From Hydractinia symbiolongicarpus (taxonomy: Eukaryota > Cnidaria > Hydrozoa > Anthoathecata > Hydractiniidae): a stretch of 64,000 nucleotides of DNA. Shown piece by piece: positions 53,493 to 63,133 of the stretch. The position numbers were made by a program, and so were the translations under genes. The stretch lies in assembly GCF_029227915.1 (NCBI RefSeq), contig NC_079877.1:26871851-26935850 (forward strand), in the 5' to 3' direction. The notes below the pieces were generated by a model, which was not told the DNA's origin, did no database searches, and worked only from the letters and a program-made list of their open reading frames with translations. The first letter of the stretch is position 1. The number at the start of each line of letters is the position of its first letter.

Positions 53493-56456
53493 ATGCCAAC
53501 ATTAGCTGAGTCGTATCCAGTTGCTGCACCAAAACCATCTAGCAAACCGAAATTGTTCGTTCATGAGACCGATTTAACTGTTACTCCTGAAAAAACGACC
53601 AAAGTGGTAAATGAAGGTAAAACAAAGAACAGAAAGAAGCATTGTGATGCTAAGAAGAAAGTTATGTTTAAAGAGAATAAAGTAAAAGATATGTTTTTGG
53701 AACCATGCCCGTAAGTATTCTTATTAAATTTAAAATTAACCCTTTTTAAATTGAGACACCAACATATCTTATATTTACAGAGATGCAGAAAGGGATTCGC
53801 TATATAAAGGTCATACTTGGAGATTAAGGATAGATCGATAATGTAACCTTATAATCTTAATATTTATTGCATGTATGTTGTTTCTAGGTGGTAACTAAAG
53901 CGTTGCCAAGGCGCTACTAGGGATAAAATATGGTATAATAAATTGGCTTCTCATGTCAGCCTTTTGAAGGTTTTTTCTTAATAGACCTATTTCCATATTG
54001 AATTGCATTCAGCGAAAAATAGATACCAAAATACCGAATAACATGAAAACGAGGTCAGTTGTATGCACATTTTTATTATGCAGCGAAGAAATGGAGATAT
54101 AGTTTGTTTGCTTGGATTATTTGCAAAATTTTATTTTTCATGCCCTCTAATTATTATCGTTAGGTAATAATAATATGGGGTAATAGTATGTGTCTGTCAG
54201 GCCGTTTTAATGGTTTGATTATTATTCTTGTTATTAAATGAGCTAGATAAAACTAGCTGTGAATATGATGATATGAGTAGCTAGCTAGCTGGCTGAGTGA
54301 GTTGTTAAAAAAAACGTGAAATTTTAAACTTTTTATCAAAATTGGTGATGTTGTTAGTATATATCCTCTGTTACCAGTTATTGAATGTACCTTAACTGTT
54401 AAACAACGTCTGTAAAAATAACATTACCCAGGTTTACTGATAGTGCTTTTAAAACAATATATAACTTATTGGAAGATCACACAATAGTCAATAATCTGAC
54501 AGTATTAATTTATATGATGTCATCGAAAGCAACAAATGTTCATTACGCTTTTTTAAATAAGCAACTCATGTTGATCCCAGCACTGAAAGATGATTTCAGA
54601 ATTGAAAGATTCTTATATTTTCGATAATTTTAGCAAAATGCTCGTCAAGAAATTGCCTAAGAAAATTTTTTAGTCAAAGAAAAAGTTCACAGCTGTCATA
54701 ACTTTGGTTTCATAGTATTTTACTCGTTTTTTAATGGTGTCTTGTTTTTTGATTTTTGGGAGTTGCTAAAGTTGAGTACCTAAAGACGCTTACAAATTTG
54801 CCATCCCATCACTAGTTGCTTATTATTTGGTTTGTTTTTATCCTTTTTTTTTGTACTCGTGTAGCTAAGCTATAGTTGGCTTAGCTGGCTATTCGCTCTT
54901 TTGTCTGTGGAAAGCTATTTTTTAAAAGATCAGAGTAATAGTGTTACTAAGCATTAGTGAAGTGTGGTATAAGTTCCATTGCGTTCTTTGAAATTTCGCC
55001 TTTTCAATATAACATGTCCAGGGGTTGTAGATAGCTTAAGTAGCTTAGATGGCTAACGTGTACCAAAAGATACAGTATTATAATCAACTTTTTCATCACG
55101 CCATCCTCAACTTTGATTTTGTGCAAATTTAACAACATTTTGTTTATAAATTCTTCATACTTGCATATAAACAACAAATTTCTGGAAGTCTGCGCATAAG
55201 TAATCTTGTTTTCGTGTTATTCTGTGTTATTCTGTGTTTTCGCATGCGTATGGAAAGAAAAATATGTCTATTGAGATAAAGACATAAAACATAATAAATT
55301 CTGCACTATAGAATCACGACCCAGTATTACCCAGTATTGTTAGATTAACTTTAAACGTTTTTAACTTAAAACATTTTTAGGAAAATGATCCCAGGAAAGG
55401 CAATGACGTGCGAAAGTGCACAGAAGTTTACCTGTTATAATACAGCTAGTATACAAAATATACTTGTTATAGACAAAAGCTCTTTTTCTAATATTTGCAG
55501 CCATGTAAATAATCGTTTAAGGTCAATGTTTGTAAGGCTTTCTCATTTATAGTGTTAAATTCAAAATTAGATCTAAAATTTTATCCAGCTAGCTAGGTTT
55601 TTTTTAAAATTTCAAAAAAAGAACATTTTAAACCAATTATGTTACTAGCTAATTCTTTAAATCTCGCCTTTTTTTGTAGGTAATATATTTCTTTCATAAA
55701 ACTTTGCACTTCCCAACATTTTAACACTAAATCTGCTTTCCTATAACGAAAGTTGAAGCGAAGATGCAAGGCTGTTTTCCACTTCATGAAAATCTTCCGC
55801 GGAACGGAACGGACAGAAACAGAACAGAACAGAAAATTTTCTGCTAGTAATTTCCACTTCAAAATATTGCGCACATTACAGAAAGTAAATACACTTTCAG
55901 CAATTCTCACGAAATAAAATAATCTGATTGGCTAAAAAATGTTCTGCCTGTCGTTTCTGTACACAACGCACAATAAAACGCATAGTGTATTTTGGCCTTT
56001 AGATTATCAAATCCGTCTCTTCACACGACGAATTTACTAACGCGCGAAATAGAAGAAAACCGAAACCGAAACTTCGACGTGGCAAAGGCACTACAGGAAA
56101 TCCAATTATCCGAATCGGTGCAAAATACAATTGGTGAAGAAGTTACTACTGTTTTAAATTACAAACCCACTGATCGGAAATATAAAAATCTGACTTCGTT
56201 AAATGTAGAAGCCGATGATGTGATAATTCCCAAGACCAGAACTTTGTATAAAGAAAAAAATAAGGACTGCAGTCTGAAGCCTGATATAAAAGATTTATAT
56301 TTCCCAGAAGACTTTGTAACGGAAAAAGGGAAAACCGATTTCGATGTGAACATACCGGACGAAGGGAAAGAGGAATGTTGTGAAAACAAGTACAGTTTTT
56401 TGTTTGATTTATATGAATGTCAAGAATATTTACCTCATCAAAATTTTAGTATTTGA
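53493..56456 (+). CDS. PPP1R35: PPP1R35-like protein phosphatase 1 regulatory / centriole protein, 2 coding exons
   Basis: Exons are 53493-53710 and 56003-56456, 672 nt together, giving 223 aa with phases that match. PPP1R35 binds protein phosphatase 1 and is needed for centriole-to-centrosome conversion and elongation. Exon 1 is basic and disordered and carries the PP1-docking RVxF motif as K56-V57-M58-F59 within a Lys-rich run. Exon 2 carries the conserved PPP1R35 C-terminal region: SLHTTNLLTREIEENRNRNF, then ALQEIQLSESVQNTIGEEV and RKYKNLTSLNVEADDVI. These align by eye with the human ELNTTLALRAEL, VRDLVGEKASEGLN and YRGLVSIQVPEDQLL blocks. The tail is acidic and lineage-specific. An alternative last exon is listed separately. 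Confidence 0.82.
53781..53841 (+). CDS. Possible alternative last exon of the PPP1R35-like gene
   Basis: A good acceptor (ATATTTACAG) sits 70 bases after exon 1. The phase fits, and the frame adds about 19 residues (DAERDSLYKGHTWRLRIDR) before TAA. AATAAA follows at 53937-53942. The product (92 aa) would keep the PP1-docking motif but lose the centriole domain. Confidence 0.35.
53937..53942 (+). terminator. Possible poly(A) signal for the short PPP1R35-like isoform
   Basis: AATAAA lies 96 bases after the alternative stop codon. Confidence 0.35.
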
Positions 56457-56524
56457 TAGTATATTGTATTTTCTTGTACAATTTTGAGAATTAGCTAGAA
56501 ATGTGAATATTTATTTATACCACG

Positions 56525-56684
56525 TAAAGACGAATCTCCACGGGACTTTTTTTTACGACGATCGTCATCAATACTCGAATTTGATTGGTCGCGATTTTCG
56601 TCATGACGAGAAGTTGAATTGGTTTCTACTTTCCGTCACAAAAATCGTCGTGACTATCGTCCAGTGGAGATTCGGCTTAAGAGC
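56525..56684. mobile_element. Small MITE with inverted ends
   Basis: CGAATCTCCAC (56531-56541) pairs with GTGGAGATTCG (56664-56674), each extended by related bases (TAAAGA / GGCTTA outside, GGGAC / GTCC inside). The interior is rich in CGTC/GACG words. No coding capacity is seen. A short AT-rich spacer (56685-57091) without a recognisable gene follows. Confidence 0.6.
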
Positions 56685-57091
56685 GCGTGTGTCTTATTAG
56701 TAAGCGGGCGTTTCAATGAGCTCCAAACTTTCTGCTTTATGGAAAGAGATTTTGGTGGGAATTTAATTTATGGGCTGATTTGTATATATTTTAATATTAA
56801 GAGACAAAAAAACAAAAAAAAATCTCTATAAATGTGCATCTTTTTTTTTTCGTTCGTTTGTTGGTATTAGTGAAACAGTACTCAAAAGGTGATATTATTG
56901 GTTTTTAAAATATTCATTGAGTCGATGCCTGTCCAAATATTTTATTGCACTTACTGTGTGTAGTTTACAATACTATTGTCTCTGAATGTATAATTCAGGT
57001 ATCATCTTGTTCGGTTGTCGATTTCAGATCAAGATGTTGTTAAGGTGTTCCGTAAGTTCGGTGCTAGTGTGAATAGAGTTTTAACGTATTG

Positions 57092-57265
57092 TCTCTATAA
57101 TAATGGCCGTCGTCTGTCTGTCTCTGCGCGGACCCCCCACTGAGTTAGAAAATGATGTTACGGAAACACGAATTTCAAATGCGATATCTTTTTATCCCCT
57201 TTGTTGCGAGGGGTAAATATAAAGGACGGGAGACCCCGTGGATTCTTCCACGGGCTAACGACTAG
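57092..57265 (+). mobile_element. Non-autonomous Helitron, first of a head-to-tail pair
   Basis: It starts TCTCTATAATAATGGCCGTC with GTCT units. It ends in a CCCGTGG / CCACGGG hairpin (57235-57241 with 57248-57254), followed by CTAACGACTAG and T. This fits the Helitron 5'-TC and hairpin-CTAG-3' rules. Confidence 0.8.
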
Positions 57266-57409
57266 TCTATATTATAATACCCGTATACGTCTGTCTGTCT
57301 GTCTGTCTGTCACGCAAAATGGTAGCTTAGCTGCGTAATAGCGAGAAGCACGCAATGCAGTATAAAAAGGACGGGCGAACCCGTGGATTTACCACGGGCT
57401 AACGACTAG
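57266..57409 (+). mobile_element. Non-autonomous Helitron, second of a head-to-tail pair
   Basis: It begins with TC at the base after the previous element ends. The start (TCTATATTATAATACCCGTA) differs from its neighbour but matches 17206. It ends in a hairpin (57380-57386 with 57392-57398), CTAACGACTAG and T. Confidence 0.8.
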
Positions 57410-59693
57410 TAAGAGAGAATTTATACGCTGTTGAAAATGCAATTAACCTTCGTTTTTTTGCGATCACTGAGTTGACAAAAATAGCGATAGTTTTTGAAAA
57501 GGTTCTTTTTATGCAATGTTTTTTAATGTGATGTAATGCAAAAAGCCATCAAAAATTTCTATCTTCTGTTAGTTATAAAGATGTTATTTATAATAAAAAC
57601 CTCTGTTTTATTGACGGTCACGCTTACGTGAAATTTTGTAGTAGATTGGATAAAAAAATTTGCTAGTGTTATTCTTCGTAACGTTGCAACAAGGCCAAAT
57701 GTCATCTATGAGCCAAGACACATGGCCAGGCAATTTTGATATTGTGGCCAATATGAACGAGAATTGGATGTCCTATCCGGCAGTGCCCAACTTTTTCTAT
57801 CTCGCGTCAGCATGGGGCCCGAAATCGTGCTAAGAATCAAAAGATTATTGGCGAATAACTATTGATATTTTGAATTTTTCGAAAAATGCTTCGGATGATT
57901 TAAAACTTTGAAGATCTTTAATGTGTGAGACCTTTGCAATTTAGTTGCTGTACATCGTAGAATTTAAAAGATTTGCTGGAAATTAATCTTGTCCCCAGGT
58001 CTATATTTTCGCTTTCTGATATGTGGCTAGCGCGAAAGCGAGAAAGAAGCTCTGGGAACAAGATTGGTCTGAAAATCGTCTGTGGAAGACAGGTTCCAAA
58101 AAAACAATGATAAAGACATCATTTTTTCCCTTGTCCTGTGCAGTAACATGCAATAGTAAAAACTATATTAGGAAAGTGTTGCAGCATTTTTCTACAACAG
58201 CGTTAAATAATTATTCTCTCTTCTCAAAGATTTGGCGGGAAAAGTTTCTGCAGAAAAAAAGAACAGCTTACTTTAATTTTATTATTAGTATTTTTTATTT
58301 TACTTTTGAATAGAAGATAGTAATAAAAATATTTTGGTTCCTAGAAAGGATGTCAAATTTTTATTTTTTGTATGTGTGTGCCATTCTACGAATTTTTAAA
58401 CCAGAACACGTAGAAATGTACAGGAAAATAATATTTTTCCTGATTAAAATTCTGATTAAAAGACCACTCTTAAAAAATGTCCTGAATGCAGTTGTTCAGC
58501 GAAGATACGATGGCCCCTTAGGATTATTTCTCTTCCAATTCAAAAACACTTTTCTTTAATGATTTAAACACTTCTCTTTAGTAATTTCACACTTCTCTTC
58601 AGCACTTAACACTTCTCTGCACGTGGCGTGAAACATTCTCTTCACAATTAAATTAAAAAATCTGGTCCGCAATTTTACACACATGATCTGTTTACTTTTT
58701 CATTTTTCGTGAGAACTGACATGGCTAACTTTAGTGTTTTTTTATTGTAGCAGATTCTAGTAAGGCCGAATATCCCGAATAAATTCAGCTCAGTAGCAGA
58801 CTAGTTAATTTTATTCATTTATCAATAAATGGCAAAATGGATACAAGAGTCCCAACCAGTGCTCTTTTTTCATTTGGGGTGGCGCTCAAAAGTGAAAAAG
58901 AGCCTTGGGGACGAGGTTATGGATAGAGTCCTGAAAATCCTGGTAGTGTTCACCAAGCAAACTATTGAAAAAAGTGTCGGATTACTAGCAAAGTAACACT
59001 AATATGCACCAATTTTTGAGAGTTACTAATATCAATTACTAAAATCTTTTCTCGTGACCTAGATCACGTATGTTACGTCTTTTATTCATTCAAAAACATG
59101 GTTTGACAAAATCCAGCTCAATCAATGTTACGGACCAAAAGTGGAAAAAGAAGTGTTTCACACGTGGAAGAGAAGTTTTTAGAATAGAAAGAAAAGTTAA
59201 TCCGTTGATAAAAGTATTTTGACTACGAAGAGAAGTGTTTTTATTAAAAAGATGAGCGAGCCATAGGAACCATCGTAACATCGCAGGATATAAAAGACTG
59301 GGAAAAAATTAAATAGGATTTAGTGTGAAATAAGAAACTATATATATATATATGTATAATTATTTTTTTAAAGACTTTAAAGTGGATTATCTCAACTTTG
59401 AAATCAAACAATATCAGTTTTGTTAGTTTTATGACGAATATTGTTGCTTCATGTCATGACGGAGGATTAGACATTAAATGTTGATGCACTAAAACAACAA
59501 TATTAATTAGTAATTAAAAAATTTTGTTTGTTTATTTGTTTTACAAACTGACCTCCACGACTAAAGTGTTTTAAAGGGTCAATTTATTACGCCGAAGCGG
59601 AAATACTTGATTAATAAGCTGTACGACGGAGAGTTGGAGTTTAATCGTTGACAAAAATAGAGAGATGCTCGCTGTAAAACCAGAAAGTTAAAG
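57410..59693. other. Spacer with degraded non-coding repeats
   Basis: A block at about 57700-57835 with higher GC and a hairpin at 57985-58070 (ATCTTGT..CCCAG against CTGGG..ACAAGAT) look like transposon debris. ORFs such as 58023-58313 run through this hairpin and carry no domain. A TA microsatellite lies near 59340-59352. No gene is supported before the RING-H2 gene. Confidence 0.4.
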
Positions 59694-60221
59694 ATGAGCG
59701 AAAAATGGCGTTCGTTTTTGTTGTTTGTGTTTGGAATTATCCTTATATGTGTCGTTGTATTTTTTCTAAAGTGCATATGTAGATTAAAGCTACAAAGTAG
59801 ACCTTTTGAAAATGGTGTTTATTTAATGGAACCGAAAGGCTGTAAATCCATAAAAAAAATACTGAATACAAAATGGTATTACTGTGATCCGAAGTGGAAA
59901 AGGATGAACCTGTTCCTTCATTTATCGCACGCGAAATGGTCCCGTATAACAGGCTCACAAAATAATTCTTGCTCGATATGTTTATCGAACTTTACCACAA
60001 ACGATGAGTTGTTAGTTTTGAAGTGTGAACATGGCTATCATGAAGAGTGTTTGGCACCGTGGTTGATCTGTAAAAACACATGTCCACTTTGCTTGCGAAT
60101 TGTTAATGTTGTAAATTTGAAAGAAACGCCGTTACAGCAGCCGCATGAGTATCCGTCATCATCTCAAAGCTACCGTCACCACATCAACCGTGAATTTTCT
60201 TTATTACCATATTTTGCGTGA
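59694..60221 (+). CDS. Single-pass RING-H2 E3 ubiquitin ligase, intronless
   Basis: One open frame of 175 aa. Residues 7-29 (FLLFVFGIILICVVVFF and neighbours) form one membrane segment close to the N-terminus. A short linker leads to a complete C3H2C3 RING-H2: Cys93, Cys96, Cys111, His113, His116, Cys119, Cys130 and Cys133, with the conserved Trp123 before the third pair. This layout is that of small membrane E3 ligases (ATL, RNF24/122/RNF11-like), which pass ubiquitin from an E2 to membrane or vesicle cargo. The tail is Ser/Gln/His rich. AATAAA at 60425-60430 ends the transcript. It may be a retrocopy, given the lack of introns, but the frame and zinc ligands are intact. No specific orthologue is recognised. 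Confidence 0.8.
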   Translation: MSEKWRSFLLFVFGIILICVVVFFLKCICRLKLQSRPFENGVYLMEPKGCKSIKKILNTKWYYCDPKWKRMNLFLHLSHAKWSRITGSQNNSCSICLSNFTTNDELLVLKCEHGYHEECLAPWLICKNTCPLCLRIVNVVNLKETPLQQPHEYPSSSQSYRHHINREFSLLPYFA

Positions 60222-60424
60222 TACGAAAACGCAGTTTTAAATCAGAAATTTACGGAGAGTTAAGTTACGGAGAGTGAAGAATTGAGCGGGAAACTAATAT
60301 ATTTTTTTGTTGATGATGGAACTAATTAAAAGATGTAAAAAAGGATGTAAATTACCAATATAACTTAATATTTAAGTATCGCTAAGCGATGATTTTAACA
60401 TTTTTTAGATTGTTTTGTATTATA

Positions 60425-60430
60425 AATAAA
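60425..60430 (+). terminator. Poly(A) signal of the RING-H2 gene
   Basis: AATAAA about 200 bases after the stop codon. Confidence 0.5.
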
Positions 60431-60714
60431 ATGAGAATGTTAATCTTTTTAAAATTTGGAATTTATTGTGTCAGTTGGAACAGGTTACACTCGTCTTCTA
60501 AAAGTCGAGAGAAATGTCTGTTTGTTTCCTCCTATGCCATTACTAAAAATACTGCTCTGAGAATTCATAATATCAACTTTTCGGGGCATTTTGCCGATCC
60601 CATCCATCACAATTGAGTAGTAATATGGGGTCATGATGAGTACATTAGCGCTCCTTTAACACCTTTAGATATCATCAAACCCCACTTAAAACGCTCCTCC
60701 AACACCTCTCCAAA

Positions 60715-60830
60715 ATCCCGTGACGTCACAGGTCCAAATCCCGAAATTCCGAGAAACCTCAAAACCGGAAATTCCGAGAAATCCGACAAAAATCAACGCA
60801 TGCGCAGTAACACGTGACCCAGCCGACCGA
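60715..60830 (+). promoter_or_regulatory. Putative left-end promoter with CRE, NRF1-like and E-box sites
   Basis: A perfect CRE (TGACGTCA, 60721-60728), two GAAATTCCGAGAAA repeats (about 60743-60756 and 60768-60781), an NRF1-like GCATGCGCA (60798-60806) and an E-box CACGTG (60811-60816) lie within 100 bases, just before the first gene. These are host-type sites; their use is inferred. Confidence 0.45.
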
Positions 60831-60922
60831 AACCGATAAAACCGAGCGAGATCGCAATCGAGTAGGGGAAATTCCCATACTCAAAGCTATGACCGCCTAG
60901 TTGAGGAAATTTATTACGATAA

Positions 60923-61135
60923 ATGGACTACTTCAGGAACGCTATCAGCAAACTAAACAGCGATCTCCCAGCGTCAAGAGAAGCAACCTACGACGCTATT
61001 ACGGATCTATTGCGGAGCACGACGCCAGAAATAGCACTAGGGCTATTGAAGAGGATCCCAATGTACTCGGGTATGTTCCGAGTCATCTCAGGACTCAGGA
61101 AATGCGCGATCAACTCGAGCTCAAATAAACGATGA
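60923..61135 (+). CDS. Small unknown protein of the GC-rich element
   Basis: A 70-aa frame that begins MDYFRNAISKLNSDLPASRE, is helical and neutral, and ends in SNKR. An alternative overlapping frame (60901-61128) is equally long but has a less protein-like composition. The stop overlaps the start of the next gene (ATG at 61132), as in compact viral gene arrays. No homology is recognised. Confidence 0.4.
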   Translation: MDYFRNAISKLNSDLPASREATYDAITDLLRSTTPEIALGLLKRIPMYSGMFRVISGLRKCAINSSSNKR

Positions 61136-61299
61136 AGGAACACTGCGATGAATGTGAACGACTGCTCGATGGGTACGACAGATGCTCCTGCGGACGGAGG
61201 TTCTTCATAAGAGCTAGGCTACTCTGCTGGTCCTGCTACCAGGAGTACATCACAAATAATGGTGGTAGTTGCGATTGCGCTAAAGCTTCAACGACATAG
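61132..61299 (+). CDS. 55-aa cysteine-rich protein, zinc-ribbon-like
   Basis: The frame starts in the stop codon region of the previous gene and ends TAG at 61297-61299. Eight cysteines come in four pairs: C5-x2-C8, C18-x-C20, C32-x2-C35 and C47-x-C49, with a basic RRFFIRAR segment between. This suggests one or two zinc-binding knuckles and possible nucleic-acid binding. The 3' end overlaps that of the minus-strand gene ending at 61288. Confidence 0.5.
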   Translation: MKEHCDECERLLDGYDRCSCGRRFFIRARLLCWSCYQEYITNNGGSCDCAKASTT

Positions 61300-61917
61300 A
61301 AGACACTCGTCTGTCACCTTGAACTCGAGACGATCCGTCGAGCCCTTCAGGGGGAGGTACACAGGGTTATCGAAACTCCGTGTAAGCATGTATCCCCAGG
61401 CACTTAGCTCTTTGGTGTGCAGCACGGCAAGAATTTTGGATTTGGTACCATCCAGTTGGCAAGCATCTTCGTCTAACTGTGGGCAAACGAGTCTCAGTCG
61501 CTGGTACACGTCACTCTTGTAGAAGCTTTCGCAGTCGCCCTTTGTGTGGAACTTCTTGCAGGGGATCGAAAGGTAGGCCCAAGAGCTTGTGTAGTGGTTC
61601 AAACATGACGAGTGTGTACCCTTCATTGACACGGAGTCTACAGAGTTCGTTCTTCAGCACGAACAGCTGGATCTTGTTCCCTGCCTGACTGTTCACTATG
61701 CTTGCGAGATCCTCGATCTTGCAGAGACCATTCATGATCTCGATCCTTTGGAGCACGTCATCAGACCCTACCTTACGGATGGTAAACTCGTTGTCGCTGT
61801 CGAGGTTAAGCCACGTAGGTCGAATACTAATGACATCAGAGCTATCCTCGTGTCCTGCCCTAGGTAGTCCTCGAATATCGTAGGGTTCTCTATATCTGTG
61901 ACATAGAGTTGTCTCAT
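61288..61917 (-). pseudogene. Unknown protein of the GC-rich element, frame-shifted twice
   Basis: The start codon lies at 61917-61915 in the palindrome. The first block (MRQLYVTDIENPTIFEDYLG) is followed by blocks in two other frames (61756 leftwards with RIEIMNGLCKIEDLASIV, then a C-terminal block to 61288 with VYQRLRLVCPQLDEDACQ). Each block looks protein-like up to the point where the next takes over. That suggests one former gene of about 210 codons with two frameshifts, one near 61810 and one near 61580. The role is unknown. Confidence 0.5.
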
Positions 61918-61938
61918 GTTTCTTTAAAGAAACATGAG
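61913..61938. promoter_or_regulatory. Perfect 26-bp palindrome holding both divergent start codons
   Basis: The sequence is its own exact reverse complement, centred on TTTAAA between 61925 and 61926. The minus-gene ATG (61917-61915) and the plus-gene ATG (61934-61936) sit at mirror positions inside it. It may be an operator, a cruciform or a leaderless bidirectional start. Confidence 0.75.
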
Positions 61939-63091
61939 CATTTACTCGTGCAACCCGAAGGCAAAGTACGCGCCTAACTACGGGAGATATTTGGAGAGGC
62001 TCAAGGGAGATGACCTTTCAGTGCAGAACATCGTCATTGACGCGAAGGGGTCCTCGTTCATGGTGAAATTTCTGGACATCTTTGTCGACTACGAATTCCA
62101 CTCAGGTACAGCAGTGAAGGAGTGGCAGAGCCACCCTTTCAATCTCTGGTTCACTCAGCTCAACGTCGCTGTCTACTGCGCAACATCAGCTTGCGGTATT
62201 TCCATGCAGCATTTACAATCCTCTTTGCCTCTGGTTCGTGCTGTTTACCGCTTCCACGTCTACTTCCAGATTCGTAAAATTCTGTCGGAGCTCGACATCT
62301 CTCTACCGGGATCCGATAAGTTTTGACGTCTCAACAACCCCTTCAACAAGCAAAAGTTCAGACAACTGGCTCGTGAATTTAAGGTAAGCGACAGCGAGCA
62401 GGACTGGAAGAACGAAACCCTCTTCAGTAGCTGGCAACTGCATCGCTCGGACTTTCCCAGCTCAGGCCCTAGCTATCTTGACGAGGAGTCGTGGAGCCGC
62501 TGGATCCTGCAAAAATCCCAGGGTATCACTCGTATTGGTCTCAAGCGCCTATCCCAAAGCGTGCGCTTCTACGCTTACCTCATCCTGGAGAGTCAAGCGA
62601 ACGCGAGATCTGGAATCATTGGAAACCAAGGCAGCGCTGTCGATGCACAGCGCCTCTACCTGACGACCTTCGAAGAGCTGATCATCAGATCTAGCGACAC
62701 GGGTAAGGAAATTTCCGAGTTCCAAAATGTGCTGAAATACGCGCGGTCCAAGGTCGATTTCAGCGTTGCCCACGGTGTCTACATGATCCCCAGTGACATG
62801 AGCCTTCACATTGGAAGTGTCGTGAATTTCACGAACAAAATCTTCATTAGCAAGGAGTACTTCTCCATCGGTGTTAACCCAAAGATTAACGCGAAGCAAG
62901 AGGAAGGGGTTCTGAACCCCGCCCTTGAAAAGGCTAGCGAGTCGATGAAACATCAAGCACCAAGGCAAGAAAAGGGTGTAGCCGGCGACTACATCCTTGG
63001 AAGAGCTAAGCATGATGATCGCCTTGCGGCTCAGCATGATGATACCAAGGCTACCTTGATTACAGCAGGAGTAGGGCTAATACTCGCCTAA
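61934..63091 (+). pseudogene. Largest gene of the GC-rich element, 386 codons with one in-frame stop
   Basis: The frame runs from the palindrome ATG to TAA at 63089-63091 with a single TGA at 62324-62326 (codon 131). Coding quality continues unchanged in the same frame past the stop. The N-terminal part is helical (FLDIFVDYEFHSGTAVKEW, NLWFTQLNVAVYCATSACG). The middle has SWSRWILQKSQGITRIGLKR and VRFYAYLILESQANARSG. The C-terminal part is beta-prone (GVYMIPSDMSLHIGSVVNFT, NKIFISKEYFSIG) and ends in a charged linker plus a short hydrophobic tail. It could be a structural protein, but I do not recognise a fold. The stop may be a mutation or a readthrough site. Confidence 0.55.
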
Positions 63092-63107
63092 ATTTGGCTG
63101 AAGTAAG

Positions 63108-63133
63108 TCTAATCTGTTGATCAACAAATTAGA
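63108..63133. terminator. Near-perfect palindrome between convergent genes
   Basis: A 26-base inverted repeat with one mismatch pair, centred on TGATCA, lies 17 bases after the plus-gene stop and contains the minus-gene stop (63131-63129). It could fold into a hairpin on both transcripts and act as a shared 3' end signal. Confidence 0.5.

Noticed and set aside
55593-55910. 105-aa minus-strand ORF in the PPP1R35-like intron
   Set aside because: Low complexity and no splice-bounded exon structure.
58023-58559. Two plus-strand ORFs (96 and 69 aa)
   Set aside because: They start inside a foldback repeat and show no domain or conservation signal.
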